This document shows positions 1-8,142 of a stretch of DNA of 64,000 nt, piece by piece; position 1 is the first letter of the stretch, and each line of letters begins with the position of its first letter. The notes under the pieces are model-generated. The model saw nothing but the letters and a program-made list of their open reading frames with translations. It was not told where the DNA came from and did not search any database. Origin of the DNA: Ruegeria_C sp040830705 (lineage in GTDB: Bacteria; Pseudomonadota; Alphaproteobacteria; Rhodobacterales; Rhodobacteraceae). The stretch covers positions 186,001 through 250,000 of the forward strand of contig JBFOME010000008.1 in assembly GCA_040830705.1 (NCBI GenBank), in the 5' to 3' direction. The translations under genes were made by a program, and so were the position numbers.

Positions 1-281
1 TCCAACCGGCGACTGGCGTGGTCGATATTCATATAGGTGGTCATCCCCACCGCTGTGCCGTCAGCATCGAGAATGGCAAAGGGCACCATGCTGCCTGCCT
101 CCAGCAGCGAAAGGCGTCGGTTTATTTCAGTTGGCACGGCATCCGGCGCCGGGACGGAAGTGTACCAAAGCCTATGCAATTCACCATCTGCCGCCGCTTC
201 GGTCAGTTCAGCAGCGTGGTCCTGCGACAGGGGAACGACCGAAGCATGAGAGCCGGTCAGAGAAACAGGAGAAGCCCACAT
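1..281 (-). CDS. GNAT-family N-acetyltransferase, N-terminal part (cut by window edge)
   Basis: This reading frame starts at the ATG complementary to 279-281 and runs off the left edge, leaving 93 residues. A GAGGA ribosome binding site lies about 8 bases upstream of the start. The visible part reads like the N-terminal half of RimJ/RimL-type GNAT acetyltransferases: a short strand (VSLTGSHASVVPLSQDH), helices, and then VPFAILDADGTAVGMTTYMN, the beta-strand pair that precedes the acetyl-CoA binding loop. The acetyl-CoA loop itself lies outside the window. The family transfers acetyl groups from acetyl-CoA to amines or protein N-termini; the substrate cannot be read from this fragment. The next gene on the same strand (327-788) ends 45 bases upstream, so the two may be co-transcribed. 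Confidence 0.75.
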   Translation of the reverse strand, partial: MWASPVSLTGSHASVVPLSQDHAAELTEAAADGELHRLWYTSVPAPDAVPTEINRRLSLLEAGSMVPFAILDADGTAVGMTTYMNIDHASRRL

Positions 282-326
282 CCTAATAATCCTCGGAACA
301 AAACAGGGGGCGAAGATTGACCAAGC

Positions 327-788
327 CTATTTGTCTCCGTCCTTCTTCACCAGTTGCGCCGCAAAGGCGACGCCAGTTCCCGGACCGGCATAAGTAATCA
401 TCAATACATCATCCAGATAAATACCGTTGAAAATCCCTGACGAGACATCCTCGCCCGAAATCCCGGCCTCGGCCAGAACGAAACGGGTCGGATCATCGAG
501 GCTGAACGTTCCCATCGCCTCCTCGACGATCCATTCGGTCTCGCCAATGCGGCGCCAGCGATTGGTGGCGGTGATGAGGTTGCCGTCGAGTTTGGTGATT
601 TCAAGCTCCATCTCGGTACGCAAAAGCCCCTTTTCGTGGTTGGGGTTCGATTTGGCAAAGGCCACCAGATACGTGCCGGTCCAGGTGCCGACGATCTGGG
701 GGAAACCGCCCCCCTCATCCGCAGTGGCCGGGGCGGCGAGGGCGAGGGCTAGAACGGCGGCAATCCTGCAGAAAAGTTTGCGTATCAT
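327..788 (-). CDS. Small exported protein of unknown function
   Basis: The 153-residue product begins with a basic start (MIRKLFCR), a hydrophobic stretch (IAAVLALALAAP) and an ATA-DE type signal peptidase I site, so export to the periplasm is likely. The mature part is about 130 residues and looks beta-rich, with IVGTWTGTYLVAF followed by repeated strand-like segments and a final YAGPGTGVAFAAQLVKK. The opening resembles small lipocalin-like or avidin-like folds that start with G-x-W-x-G, but that is only an impression. I do not recognise a family. It sits between the GNAT gene and the aminotransferase gene on the same strand. Confidence 0.7.
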   Translation of the reverse strand: MIRKLFCRIAAVLALALAAPATADEGGGFPQIVGTWTGTYLVAFAKSNPNHEKGLLRTEMELEITKLDGNLITATNRWRRIGETEWIVEEAMGTFSLDDPTRFVLAEAGISGEDVSSGIFNGIYLDDVLMITYAGPGTGVAFAAQLVKKDGDK

Positions 789-860
789 GGGGGCTCCTGC
801 ATCGGGTGTGATGGCGTCAGGCTAGCCGAGATTCCAGATTTGGCAATCTGTTGATTACCC

Positions 861-889
861 GAAAAAAAACCGGCGCAGAGGGCGCCGGT
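861..889 (-). terminator. Intrinsic terminator of the aminotransferase gene
   Basis: Read on the minus strand, an 8-bp perfect stem (ACCGGCGC paired with GCGCCGGT, 869-876 and 882-889, 5-base loop) is followed by a run of eight T residues. It lies 24 bases past the stop codon of the minus-strand aminotransferase gene. Confidence 0.9.
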
Positions 890-912
890 CTTCGATGTCA
901 GAATGGCACCGT

Positions 913-2304
913 TCAGCCAAAGACGCGTCCCAGCGCGCCGTCGACCGCATCGGTGATCTGATCGATGTCATCCGCCGTCGCAATCAGCGCGGGCGAGAAG
1001 CACAGCGTGTTGTTGCGGCTGGGGATCGAACGGTTGGCGACGCCTATGATCACGCCCTGGTTCATACAGTCGGCCACGACCGCCTGCGCCAGCTTCTCAT
1101 CAACGGGCTCTTTGGTGCCGCGATCCGTCACCAGTTCGGCGCCCAAGAACAGGCCCTTGCCTCGCACATCGCCGATGACCTTGTGCTTTTCCATCAGCGC
1201 CTGCAGGTTGCCCATCATGCGGTCGCCCATGTCAGCACAGTTCTGCAACAGGTTTTCGTCCTGAATGATCCGCATATTCTCGACCGCGGCCGCGGGGCCT
1301 GCCGTGCAGCCACCAAAGGTCGAGATGTCGCGGAAATAGCCCATCGGGTCCGACGCGTCGTCCTTGAACATGTCAAAGACTTCCTCGGTGGTGACCATGC
1401 AGGCAATCGCCGCATAGCCCGAGGCGACGCCTTTGGCCATGGTCACGAAGTCGGGCTTGATGCCGTATTGCTGATAGCCAAACCAGGTACCGGTCCGGCC
1501 CACGCCGCAGACAACCTCATCGATATGCAGAAGCACGTCGTATTTCTTGCAGATTTCCTGCACGCGCTGCCAGTAGCCTTCGGGCGCTTCGATCACGCCG
1601 CCACCAGCGGTCACGGGTTCGAGGCAGAGTGCGCCGACGGTCTCGGGACCTTCGCGCAGGATAACCTCTTCGATCTGATCGGCTGCCCATTCGCCAAAGT
1701 TTTCTTCGGGGGCGCCGTCCAGCTCGTGCTTGCGGTATTCCATGCAATGCGGGACGCGTACAAAGTCAGGCGCGAAGGGGCCGTACTGTGCTGTGCGTTC
1801 GTCCTGACCGCCCGCCGACATGGTTGCGAGCGTCGAGCCGTGATAGTCGCGGTCACGATAGAGGATCTTGGTCTTCTTGCCGCCATAACGCTTATGCGCG
1901 ATCTGACGGACCATCTTGAAGGCCTTCTCGTTCGCCTCGGAGCCAGAGTTGGTGTAGTAAACGCGGCTCATACCCGGCATCTTGTCGATCAGCATTTCGG
2001 CAAAGTTCGACCCGGGGATCGAGCCTGCGGTATTTGCGAAATAGCACAGCTTCATTAGCTGGTCGTACACAGCCTTGGCGATGGATTCGCGGCCATAGCC
2101 CACATTCACCGTCCAGACCCCACCGGACACCGCATCCAGATGCTCTTTGCCCTTTTGGTCCCAGACGCGCATACCCTTGCCTTCAACAATGATGCGGGGA
2201 TCATTGGTCTCAAAGGGTTTGTGCTGGATCAGGTGGTGCCAGATATGGGCGCGGTCGGCTTCGACCACACGGCTCAGATCGTTTTCATTGAACGTGCCGT
2301 CCAT
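913..2304 (-). CDS. tpa: Class III aminotransferase, probably taurine:pyruvate aminotransferase
   Basis: The 463-residue protein is a pyridoxal-phosphate enzyme of the class III (omega) aminotransferase family. The N-terminal half carries the PLP phosphate-binding NSGSEANEKAFK segment (119-130). HIDEVVCGVGRTG (260-272) contains the cofactor-contacting aspartate, and the Schiff-base lysine is K291 in DFVTMAKGVASGY. Length and an opening with VWDQKGKEHLDAVSGGVWTV match Tpa proteins of marine Rhodobacterales, which move the amino group of taurine to pyruvate and yield sulfoacetaldehyde and alanine. From memory, roseobacters keep tpa near a DmdB-like acyl-CoA synthetase, as here, which supports the call. 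Other omega-aminotransferase substrates cannot be excluded, and no tauABC or xsc gene is in the window. Confidence 0.7.
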   Translation of the reverse strand: MDGTFNENDLSRVVEADRAHIWHHLIQHKPFETNDPRIIVEGKGMRVWDQKGKEHLDAVSGGVWTVNVGYGRESIAKAVYDQLMKLCYFANTAGSIPGSNFAEMLIDKMPGMSRVYYTNSGSEANEKAFKMVRQIAHKRYGGKKTKILYRDRDYHGSTLATMSAGGQDERTAQYGPFAPDFVRVPHCMEYRKHELDGAPEENFGEWAADQIEEVILREGPETVGALCLEPVTAGGGVIEAPEGYWQRVQEICKKYDVLLHIDEVVCGVGRTGTWFGYQQYGIKPDFVTMAKGVASGYAAIACMVTTEEVFDMFKDDASDPMGYFRDISTFGGCTAGPAAAVENMRIIQDENLLQNCADMGDRMMGNLQALMEKHKVIGDVRGKGLFLGAELVTDRGTKEPVDEKLAQAVVADCMNQGVIIGVANRSIPSRNNTLCFSPALIATADDIDQITDAVDGALGRVFG

Positions 2305-2536
2305 GACATGTCCTTTCTGCTTATGTCTGCGCGCGCGGGATTGAACAAAGAATCCCCGCGGCTTTGCGGTGTCCTACTTACCCAGAAACGCCAAAATAGC
2401 AGGGACCGTTAGGGCCAGACGCAGAAGCGACTTATAGCCAAATCGTGCGGTGCCATGCCCAAGCCTGTAGAATGGTTGGGGATTTTCATGCACCTGCATT
2501 CTGGGCATTATCGTCTGGTCAAGGGGAGGAACGCGC

Positions 2537-4165
2537 ATGGCGCAGGCAAACATCTATGGTCAGCATCTGGACAAGTGCAGGGCAAATTTCATGCCCTTGT
2601 CGCCGCTCAGCTATCTGGAGCGCACTGCCGCAATCTACCCTGACTATCCCTCGGTCATCTACGGAGTACGGCGTTTTGTCTGGGCTGAGACCTATGCACG
2701 GTGCCGCAGACTGGCCAGCGCGTTCGCGCAGCGCGGGATCGGCAAGGGCGACACGGTCTCGATCATCGCGGCGAACATCCCCGAGATGTATGAGGCGCAT
2801 TTTGGCGTACCGATGGCGGGTGCGGTGCTCAACACGATCAACACCCGGCTAGATGCGGCAGTCATCGCCTTCATCCTTGGTCATGCTGAGGCGCGGGTGC
2901 TGCTGGTCGATCCCGAGTTTTCGCGTGTGGTCCGTGACGCGCTGAAACAGGTCGACCTGCCCGACCTGCTGGTTGTGGATATCGTCGATCCCAGCTTCGA
3001 AGGTGGCGAAGCCATCGGTGCGCTCACCTATGATGCGTTGTTGGCCGAGGGCGATCCCGATTTCGACTGGTCGCTGCCCGATGACGAGTGGGATGCGATC
3101 TCGCTTAACTACACGTCCGGTACGACGGGTAACCCCAAAGGTGTCGTTTATCACCATCGTGGTGCGGCGCTCAACGCGACCTCGAACATCCTGACGTGGG
3201 GAATGCCGCAGCATCCGGTCTATCTTTGGACCTTGCCGATGTTTCACTGCAATGGCTGGTGTTTTCCCTGGACCATGGCGGCGAATGCTGGCACCTCCGT
3301 TTGCCTGCGTGCCGTGCGGGACGAGGCTGTGTTCCGCGCGTTTCGCGACCATCAGGTCAGCCATTTCTGCGGCGCGCCCATCGTTCTGAACATGCTCGCC
3401 AACGCGCCGGATGCGCTGAAACAGTTCGACCATGCGATCAAGGTCATGACGGCGGGCGCCCCGCCTCCTGCGGCTGTCATCGAAAAGATGGAGGCAATGG
3501 GGATCGAGGTCACCCATGTTTATGGCCTGACCGAGACCTATGGTCCCTCAGTGGTTTGTGCATGGAAAGACGAGTGGAACACGCGTTCAAGCACGGAACG
3601 CTCTGCCCTAAAGGTGCGTCAGGGTGTGAAATACGTGGCGCTCTCAGGGCTGATGGTGGCCGATCCGGAATCGCTGGAGCCCGTTCCGGCGGATGGCGAA
3701 ACGATGGGCGAGATCTTTATGCAGGGCAATATCGTGATGAAAGGGTATCTCAAGAACCCGGATGCCACGGACAAGGCATTCCGAGGCGGCTGGTTTGCCT
3801 CGGGCGATCTGGGAGTGATGCACCCGGATGGCTACATCGCGCTCAAGGATCGGTCCAAGGACATCATCATCTCTGGCGGTGAAAATATCTCGTCCGTGGA
3901 AGTTGAGGACGTGCTCTATAAGCATCCTGCGGTGTTGGAGGCCGCGGTTGTCGCCCGCCCCGACGAGAAATGGGGCGAAACGCCCTGTGCCTTTGTTGAG
4001 CTCAAGCCAGAGGTCGAAACGGATGAGACGAGCCTGATAGCTTTCTGCCGGGAGAACATGGCGCATTTTAAGGCGCCAAAAACGGTTGTGTTTGGTGTTC
4101 TGCCCAAAACATCAACCGGAAAGATCCAGAAGTTCGTATTGCGAGACCGCGCCCGCGCCCTTTAG
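2537..4165 (+). CDS. AMP-forming acyl-CoA synthetase, DmdB-like / medium-chain fatty acid ligase
   Basis: The 542-residue protein activates a carboxylic acid with ATP and joins it to coenzyme A. The ANL-superfamily motifs are all visible: the phosphate loop YTSGTTGNPKG, YGLTETYGPS, the hinge region ASGDLGVMHPDGYIALKDRS followed by KDIIISGGENISSVEVE, and the C-terminal catalytic lysine in PKTSTGKIQK. A strong GGGGAGGA ribosome binding site precedes the start. The closest remembered relatives are roseobacter medium-chain ligases, some of which act as methylmercaptopropionate-CoA ligase (DmdB) in dimethylsulfoniopropionate breakdown. No other dmd gene is in the window, so the true substrate is open. 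It ends at a pair of TTCGAA-centred palindromes facing the convergent next gene. Confidence 0.88.
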   Translation: MAQANIYGQHLDKCRANFMPLSPLSYLERTAAIYPDYPSVIYGVRRFVWAETYARCRRLASAFAQRGIGKGDTVSIIAANIPEMYEAHFGVPMAGAVLNTINTRLDAAVIAFILGHAEARVLLVDPEFSRVVRDALKQVDLPDLLVVDIVDPSFEGGEAIGALTYDALLAEGDPDFDWSLPDDEWDAISLNYTSGTTGNPKGVVYHHRGAALNATSNILTWGMPQHPVYLWTLPMFHCNGWCFPWTMAANAGTSVCLRAVRDEAVFRAFRDHQVSHFCGAPIVLNMLANAPDALKQFDHAIKVMTAGAPPPAAVIEKMEAMGIEVTHVYGLTETYGPSVVCAWKDEWNTRSSTERSALKVRQGVKYVALSGLMVADPESLEPVPADGETMGEIFMQGNIVMKGYLKNPDATDKAFRGGWFASGDLGVMHPDGYIALKDRSKDIIISGGENISSVEVEDVLYKHPAVLEAAVVARPDEKWGETPCAFVELKPEVETDETSLIAFCRENMAHFKAPKTVVFGVLPKTSTGKIQKFVLRDRARAL

Positions 4166-4175
4166 GCGCGCGCCA

Positions 4176-4265
4176 CCAAATTTCTTCGAAGAAATTTGGA
4201 CCGGTCCGAAACCTATTTGTTGAGCCAGATAAAGGCCTTGTCCAAGCGGCTTCGAAACCGCTTGG
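4176..4265. repeat. Pair of TTCGAA-centred palindromes between convergent genes
   Basis: Positions 4176-4199 form a perfect 24-bp palindrome (CCAAATTTCTTC and its complement). Positions 4242-4265 form a second one with 8-base arms CCAAGCGG/CCGCTTGG around CTTCGAAA. Both lie between the stop codons of convergent genes and could act as terminators in both directions. Similar TTCGAA-centred palindromes occur in pairs at 8038-8074 and 58753-58809. Confidence 0.8.
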
Positions 4266-4269
4266 TTGC

Positions 4270-4605
4270 TCAGAGCTTGTCAAAAATCGATAGGTTGAGG
4301 TCCAGCATCTCACCCATCCAGATCGCTCGGTCGCGGTGGTCTCTCAGGTGATCTCCGGTTTCCGGGTGTGTAAACACCGTCAGCCCTTGCCGGTTCAGCA
4401 TCAGCCAGGGGATCACCTCATCGAAAGCCTCGGGTCCAAACGCCAGTTGGCAACTCCAGCGCGGATGCGGTCCGACGGGTTTGGAGTGAACACGCCCCAT
4501 CTCGACCGGGAAGAGGCGTGCAGCCTCTTCACAGACCTGCTGTGCCACATCCTGGGTTGCGGCGTCGAAATAGACATGGGCGTGATACCCGGTGATCTCT
4601 GGCAT
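4270..4605 (-). CDS. DOPA 4,5-dioxygenase family protein
   Basis: The 111-residue protein matches the small DOPA 4,5-dioxygenase family in length and motifs. It opens with ITGYHAHVYFDAAT, has VGPHPRWSCQLAF in the middle and ends with FTHPETGDHLRDHRDRAIWMGE. The histidines in these three blocks are the likely metal ligands. Characterised fungal members cleave the ring of DOPA; most bacterial members have no proven substrate. It is followed, 25 bases before its start codon, by the end of oxyR on the same strand, so co-transcription downstream of oxyR is possible. Confidence 0.85.
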   Translation of the reverse strand: MPEITGYHAHVYFDAATQDVAQQVCEEAARLFPVEMGRVHSKPVGPHPRWSCQLAFGPEAFDEVIPWLMLNRQGLTVFTHPETGDHLRDHRDRAIWMGEMLDLNLSIFDKL

Positions 4606-4630
4606 GTGCGGTCCTGTGTACTGTTTGTTA

Positions 4631-5530
4631 TCAGGCTAGCTGTTTCGCTCCGGCTTCGCGAACACTTTCGGAAATCACGCGCAATTGGCCCGCTATCGGG
4701 CTGGTCTTGCGCCAGATCATGCCAATTGTGCGTGACGGGCGAGGCGTGTCGAAGCGGGCGACCGACACAGGGGCCGAGCGGGTTTCCACCGGGACGGCCA
4801 TTTCCGGGATAAGTGTAACGCCGATGCCCGCGCCGACCATCTGAACCAGTGTAGACAGCGAACTGCCATCGAGCCCCTCGCGTGGCAGTGCCGATTGGAT
4901 ATTGCAGAAGGACAGCGCCTGATCACGAAAACAATGCCCCTCTTCCAGCAGCAGCAGCCGCATCTTGCGCAGGCTCTCACCGTTGGGTGTGGGCTTGTCT
5001 GCATCCGCTTGGGCACGAATCAGGACGAAATCTTCGGCAAAAAGCTCTACCTCGGTGAAAGAGGGCTCTGACACTGGGAGCGCCACGATGGCCGTGTCCA
5101 GTCGGCCTTCGGTAACTTCCTCCAGCAATTTCGAGGTGAGCGTCTCGCGGATATGCAGGTCCAGCCCCGGATGGGACCGGGTCAGCGCGCTGACAAGCGA
5201 GGGGAGCAGATAGGGCGCGATGGTCGGGATAACGCCGATGCGCAGCCGACCTGCCAGTTCCGCTTGCGAGGCGCGCGCCATATCCGCTAACTCATCCACC
5301 GAGCGCAGGATGTCGCGCACGCGCAGCGCAAACTCCTCTCCGAAACCGGTGAGACGCACATGCCGCGCACTGCGTTCAAACAGTTGCACGCCAAGGGTTT
5401 CTTCCAACTCCTTGATCTGAACCGACAGGGCAGGTTGCGAGATCGAGCAGGCATCGGCGGCGCGCCCAAAATGGGCATGGCGAGACAGGGCCTGAAAATA
5501 CCGCAACTGTCGGAGGGTGAGATTTGTCAT
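4631..5530 (-). CDS. oxyR: Hydrogen peroxide-sensing LysR-type regulator OxyR
   Basis: The 299-residue LysR-type regulator has the N-terminal winged helix (LRQLRYFQALSRHAHFGRAA then SISQPALSVQIKELEE) and a C-terminal sensing domain. The redox cysteines of OxyR are present as C200 and C209 in LLLEEGHCFRDQALSFC, equivalent to C199 and C208 of E. coli OxyR. Peroxide joins them in a disulfide, which switches the protein to an activator of antioxidant genes. It is divergent from katG, with 209 bases between the two start codons, an arrangement common in alphaproteobacteria, so katG is the obvious target. Translation probably continues into the downstream DOPA dioxygenase-like gene. Confidence 0.93.
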   Translation of the reverse strand: MTNLTLRQLRYFQALSRHAHFGRAADACSISQPALSVQIKELEETLGVQLFERSARHVRLTGFGEEFALRVRDILRSVDELADMARASQAELAGRLRIGVIPTIAPYLLPSLVSALTRSHPGLDLHIRETLTSKLLEEVTEGRLDTAIVALPVSEPSFTEVELFAEDFVLIRAQADADKPTPNGESLRKMRLLLLEEGHCFRDQALSFCNIQSALPREGLDGSSLSTLVQMVGAGIGVTLIPEMAVPVETRSAPVSVARFDTPRPSRTIGMIWRKTSPIAGQLRVISESVREAGAKQLA

Positions 5531-5739
5531 AAATAAAAATTATCGCAACGATCGGAAAATGCAACTTAAACCAATTCTAAGGTTTTGTTAGCATTCCCAT
5601 ATCAGCTACGGGGAGGATGATGCGAATCCGGTGGACACGCCTGAACGAAAGGCGGTCGACGCCAACGGGCGGGAACCGGACGCAGCTGAGCCTTGCGCAG
5701 ACAGAGATATGTAACGCAGCCATGATCGGAGACTTCTAG
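5531..5739. promoter_or_regulatory. Divergent oxyR-katG control region
   Basis: This intergenic region should hold both promoters and the OxyR site. Two imperfect dyads are visible: ATCG-CAA-CGAT at 5542-5552, just upstream of oxyR, and AAACC-N8-GGTTT at 5568-5585. I could not match either convincingly to a published OxyR consensus. A short ORF (5617-5739) fills the half nearest katG. Confidence 0.4.
5617..5739 (+). CDS. Possible 40-residue leader ORF directly in front of katG
   Basis: A frame opens with tandem ATG codons at 5617 and 5620 next to a GGGGAGG sequence, which is unusually close to the first ATG. It continues for 40 codons and ends in TAG immediately before the katG ATG, with no base between. 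The product would be basic (MMRIRWTRLNERR...) and ends in MIGDF. It resembles no family I know. The abutting stop and start would allow translational coupling, but the frame may be chance, because the real katG ribosome binding site (GGAG) lies inside it. Confidence 0.25.
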   Translation: MMRIRWTRLNERRSTPTGGNRTQLSLAQTEICNAAMIGDF

Positions 5740-7950
5740 ATGGACGGCAACGACATCGACAACACGGGCAAATGCCCGGTGATGCACGCTCAAACGACCT
5801 TTGCCAGCAGATCAAATTCAGACTGGTGGCCCAACCAGTTGAATCTGCACATCCTGCACCAGCATTCCAACCTGTCGGACCCGATGGGCGAGGGATTCAA
5901 CTATGCCGAAGAGTTCAAGAAGCTGGACTATAAGGCGCTCAAGCAGGATCTTTATGATCTGATGACCGACAGCCAGGACTGGTGGCCTGCCGATTACGGC
6001 CACTATGGTGGTCTGTTCATACGGATGGCCTGGCACAGCGCGGGTACCTACCGGACGTCAGATGGGCGCGGCGGCGGTTCGACCGGGTCGCAGCGCTTTG
6101 CGCCGCTCAACTCGTGGCCGGATAACGGCAATCTGGACAAGGCGCGCCGCCTGCTCTGGCCGATCAAGCAGAAATACGGCAACAAAATATCCTGGGCGGA
6201 TCTGATGATCCTGGCCGGCAATTGCGCCATCGAATCCATGGGTGGCAAGACCTTTGGCTTTGCCGGCGGCCGCGCCGATATCTGGGAGCCCGAGGAAGAC
6301 ATCTATTGGGGTGCCGAAAAAGAGTGGCTGGCCACCAGTGACAAGGAAAACAGCCGTTATTCCGGCGAGCGCGAGCTCGACAATCCGCTGGCTGCCGTTC
6401 AGATGGGCCTGATCTATGTGAATCCCGAAGGTCCTGATGGTGAGCCGGACGCGCTGGCCTCGGGTCGCGATATTCGCGAGACCTTTGCCCGCATGGCGAT
6501 GAATGACGAGGAAACTGTCGCTCTGGTCGCGGGTGGGCACACATTCGGCAAGGCGCATGGCGCGGGCGATCCCGATCTGGTCGGCCCCGAACCCGAGGCG
6601 TCGGCAATAGAAGACATGGGCCTTGGCTGGATCAACAAATTCGGCACCGGCAAGGGGGGCGACACCACCACCAGCGGTATCGAAGGTGCGTGGACGGCGA
6701 ACCCGACCAAATGGGATAACGGGTATTTCGACCTGCTCTTTGGGTATGACTGGAACCTGACCAAAAGCCCTGCAGGGGCCTGGATCTGGGAACCGATCAA
6801 CGTGAAAGAGGAAGACATGGCCCCGGCGGCAGATGATCCGTCGAAAAAGGTCAAGACCATGATGACCACCGCCGATATGGCAATGCGCATGGACCCGATC
6901 TATGGGCCGATTTCCAAGCGGTTCCACGAGAACCCCGAGGAACTGGTCGACGCTTTTGCCCGCGCGTGGTTCAAACTGACCCACCGCGACATGGGTCCAC
7001 GCTCGCTCTATTTGGGTGAGGAGGTCCCGGAAGAGGAACTGCTCTGGCAGGACAATGTTCCGGCAGTGCATCACCCGCTGGTCGAAGCGGCGGATGTCGC
7101 GGCGCTGAAGGAGAAGATCCTTGCTTCGGGTCTTTCGGTTTCCGAACTGGTCTCGACCGCATGGGCGTCAGCCTCGACCTTCCGTGGCTCGGACAAGCGG
7201 GGCGGTGCCAACGGCGCGCGTATCCGTTTGGCACCGCAGAAGGATTGGGAGGTCAACCAGCCGGAACAGCTGTCGAAGGTGCTGGGCGTACTGGACGGTA
7301 TTCAGTCCGAATTCAATGCCTCAGCGAGCGGGGACAAGAAAGTGTCGCTTGCCGACCTCATCGTTCTGGCTGGTGGCGCAGGCATCGAAAAGGCCGCCGC
7401 TGACGCGGGTCATGCTGTCGAAGTGCCCTTCGCACCGGGTCGGACTGACGCCTCGCAAGCGCAGACGGATGTGGACTCCTTTGCGGTGATGGAGCCGGCG
7501 GCGGATGGCTTCCGCAACTATCAGAAGCAGGAATATGCAGTGTCTGCAGAAGAGTTGTTGTTAGACCGCGCGCAACTCCTGACGCTGACTGCACCGCAGA
7601 TGACCGCTCTGGTTGGGGGTCTGCGCGTCCTGGGGGCCAACACCGATGGCGCGCCACATGGCGTTTTCACCGATCGGCCGGGCACACTCACCAACGATTT
7701 CTTCGTCAATCTCGTGGATATGGGTACCGAATGGAAACCCGCAGGCGAGGGACTCTACGAAGGTCGGGATCGCGCGACGGGCGATGTCAAATGGACCGCG
7801 ACACGGGCCGACCTGGTCTTTGGTTCAAACTCGCAATTGCGGGCCCTGGCCGAGGTCTATGCGCAGGACGATGGCAGCGCGCGCTTTGTCGGTGAATTCG
7901 TCGCGGCCTGGGCCAAGGTCATGAATGCGGATCGTTTCGATCTGAGCTGA
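5740..7950 (+). CDS. katG: Catalase-peroxidase KatG
   Basis: The 736-residue haem enzyme removes hydrogen peroxide by catalase and peroxidase reactions. The N-terminal catalytic half holds the distal triad R95, W98 and H99 in RMAWHSAGTYR, and the proximal haem ligand H267 in VAGGHTFGKAHG. Y226 (GLIYVNPEG) and M252 would form the Met-Tyr-Trp crosslink with W98 that gives the catalase activity. The C-terminal half is the usual degenerate second peroxidase domain. Length is normal for the family. A GGAG ribosome binding site precedes the ATG. The gene is divergent from oxyR and is expected to be induced by peroxide through OxyR; an intrinsic terminator follows at 7975. Confidence 0.97.
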   Translation: MDGNDIDNTGKCPVMHAQTTFASRSNSDWWPNQLNLHILHQHSNLSDPMGEGFNYAEEFKKLDYKALKQDLYDLMTDSQDWWPADYGHYGGLFIRMAWHSAGTYRTSDGRGGGSTGSQRFAPLNSWPDNGNLDKARRLLWPIKQKYGNKISWADLMILAGNCAIESMGGKTFGFAGGRADIWEPEEDIYWGAEKEWLATSDKENSRYSGERELDNPLAAVQMGLIYVNPEGPDGEPDALASGRDIRETFARMAMNDEETVALVAGGHTFGKAHGAGDPDLVGPEPEASAIEDMGLGWINKFGTGKGGDTTTSGIEGAWTANPTKWDNGYFDLLFGYDWNLTKSPAGAWIWEPINVKEEDMAPAADDPSKKVKTMMTTADMAMRMDPIYGPISKRFHENPEELVDAFARAWFKLTHRDMGPRSLYLGEEVPEEELLWQDNVPAVHHPLVEAADVAALKEKILASGLSVSELVSTAWASASTFRGSDKRGGANGARIRLAPQKDWEVNQPEQLSKVLGVLDGIQSEFNASASGDKKVSLADLIVLAGGAGIEKAAADAGHAVEVPFAPGRTDASQAQTDVDSFAVMEPAADGFRNYQKQEYAVSAEELLLDRAQLLTLTAPQMTALVGGLRVLGANTDGAPHGVFTDRPGTLTNDFFVNLVDMGTEWKPAGEGLYEGRDRATGDVKWTATRADLVFGSNSQLRALAEVYAQDDGSARFVGEFVAAWAKVMNADRFDLS

Positions 7951-7974
7951 GGCCAGGCTACCTGGCTGCTTCAG

Positions 7975-7999
7975 GGCGCGCCAATACGGCGCGCCTTTT
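7975..7999 (+). terminator. Intrinsic terminator of katG
   Basis: A perfect 8-bp stem, GGCGCGCC paired with GGCGCGCC around a 5-base loop, is followed by TTTT. It starts 25 bases after the katG stop codon. Confidence 0.85.
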
Positions 8000-8037
8000 C
8001 ATGTGACGCATCATAGTGGCGAATGCAAAAAAACGCA

Positions 8038-8074
8038 GTTTCGAAACCGCGCATCCATGGCCGTTCGAACGGCC
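8038..8074. repeat. Second pair of TTCGAA-centred palindromes
   Basis: GTTTCGAAAC (8038-8047) and GGCCGTTCGAACGGCC (8059-8074) are both perfect palindromes with the same TTCGAA core; the second is followed by TTTT. As at 4176-4265 they sit between the ends of convergent genes (katG and tctA). Confidence 0.75.
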
Positions 8075-8094
8075 TTTTCGGGCAGCCCCAACAG

Positions 8095-8121
8095 AAAGGG
8101 GCTGGCAAACGCACCAGCCCC
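8095..8121 (-). terminator. Terminator at the end of tctCBA
   Basis: On the minus strand GGGGCTGG pairs with CCAGCCCC (8098-8105 and 8114-8121, 8-base loop), followed by TTT. It lies 21 bases past the tctA stop codon. Confidence 0.65.
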
Positions 8122-8142
8122 CTTCCACACATTGTTCGAGGA

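Noticed and set aside
895..2058. 387-codon plus-strand frame opposite the aminotransferase gene
   Set aside because: It lies entirely antisense to a clear PLP enzyme and its translation has no family pattern; long antisense frames are expected in GC-rich genes.
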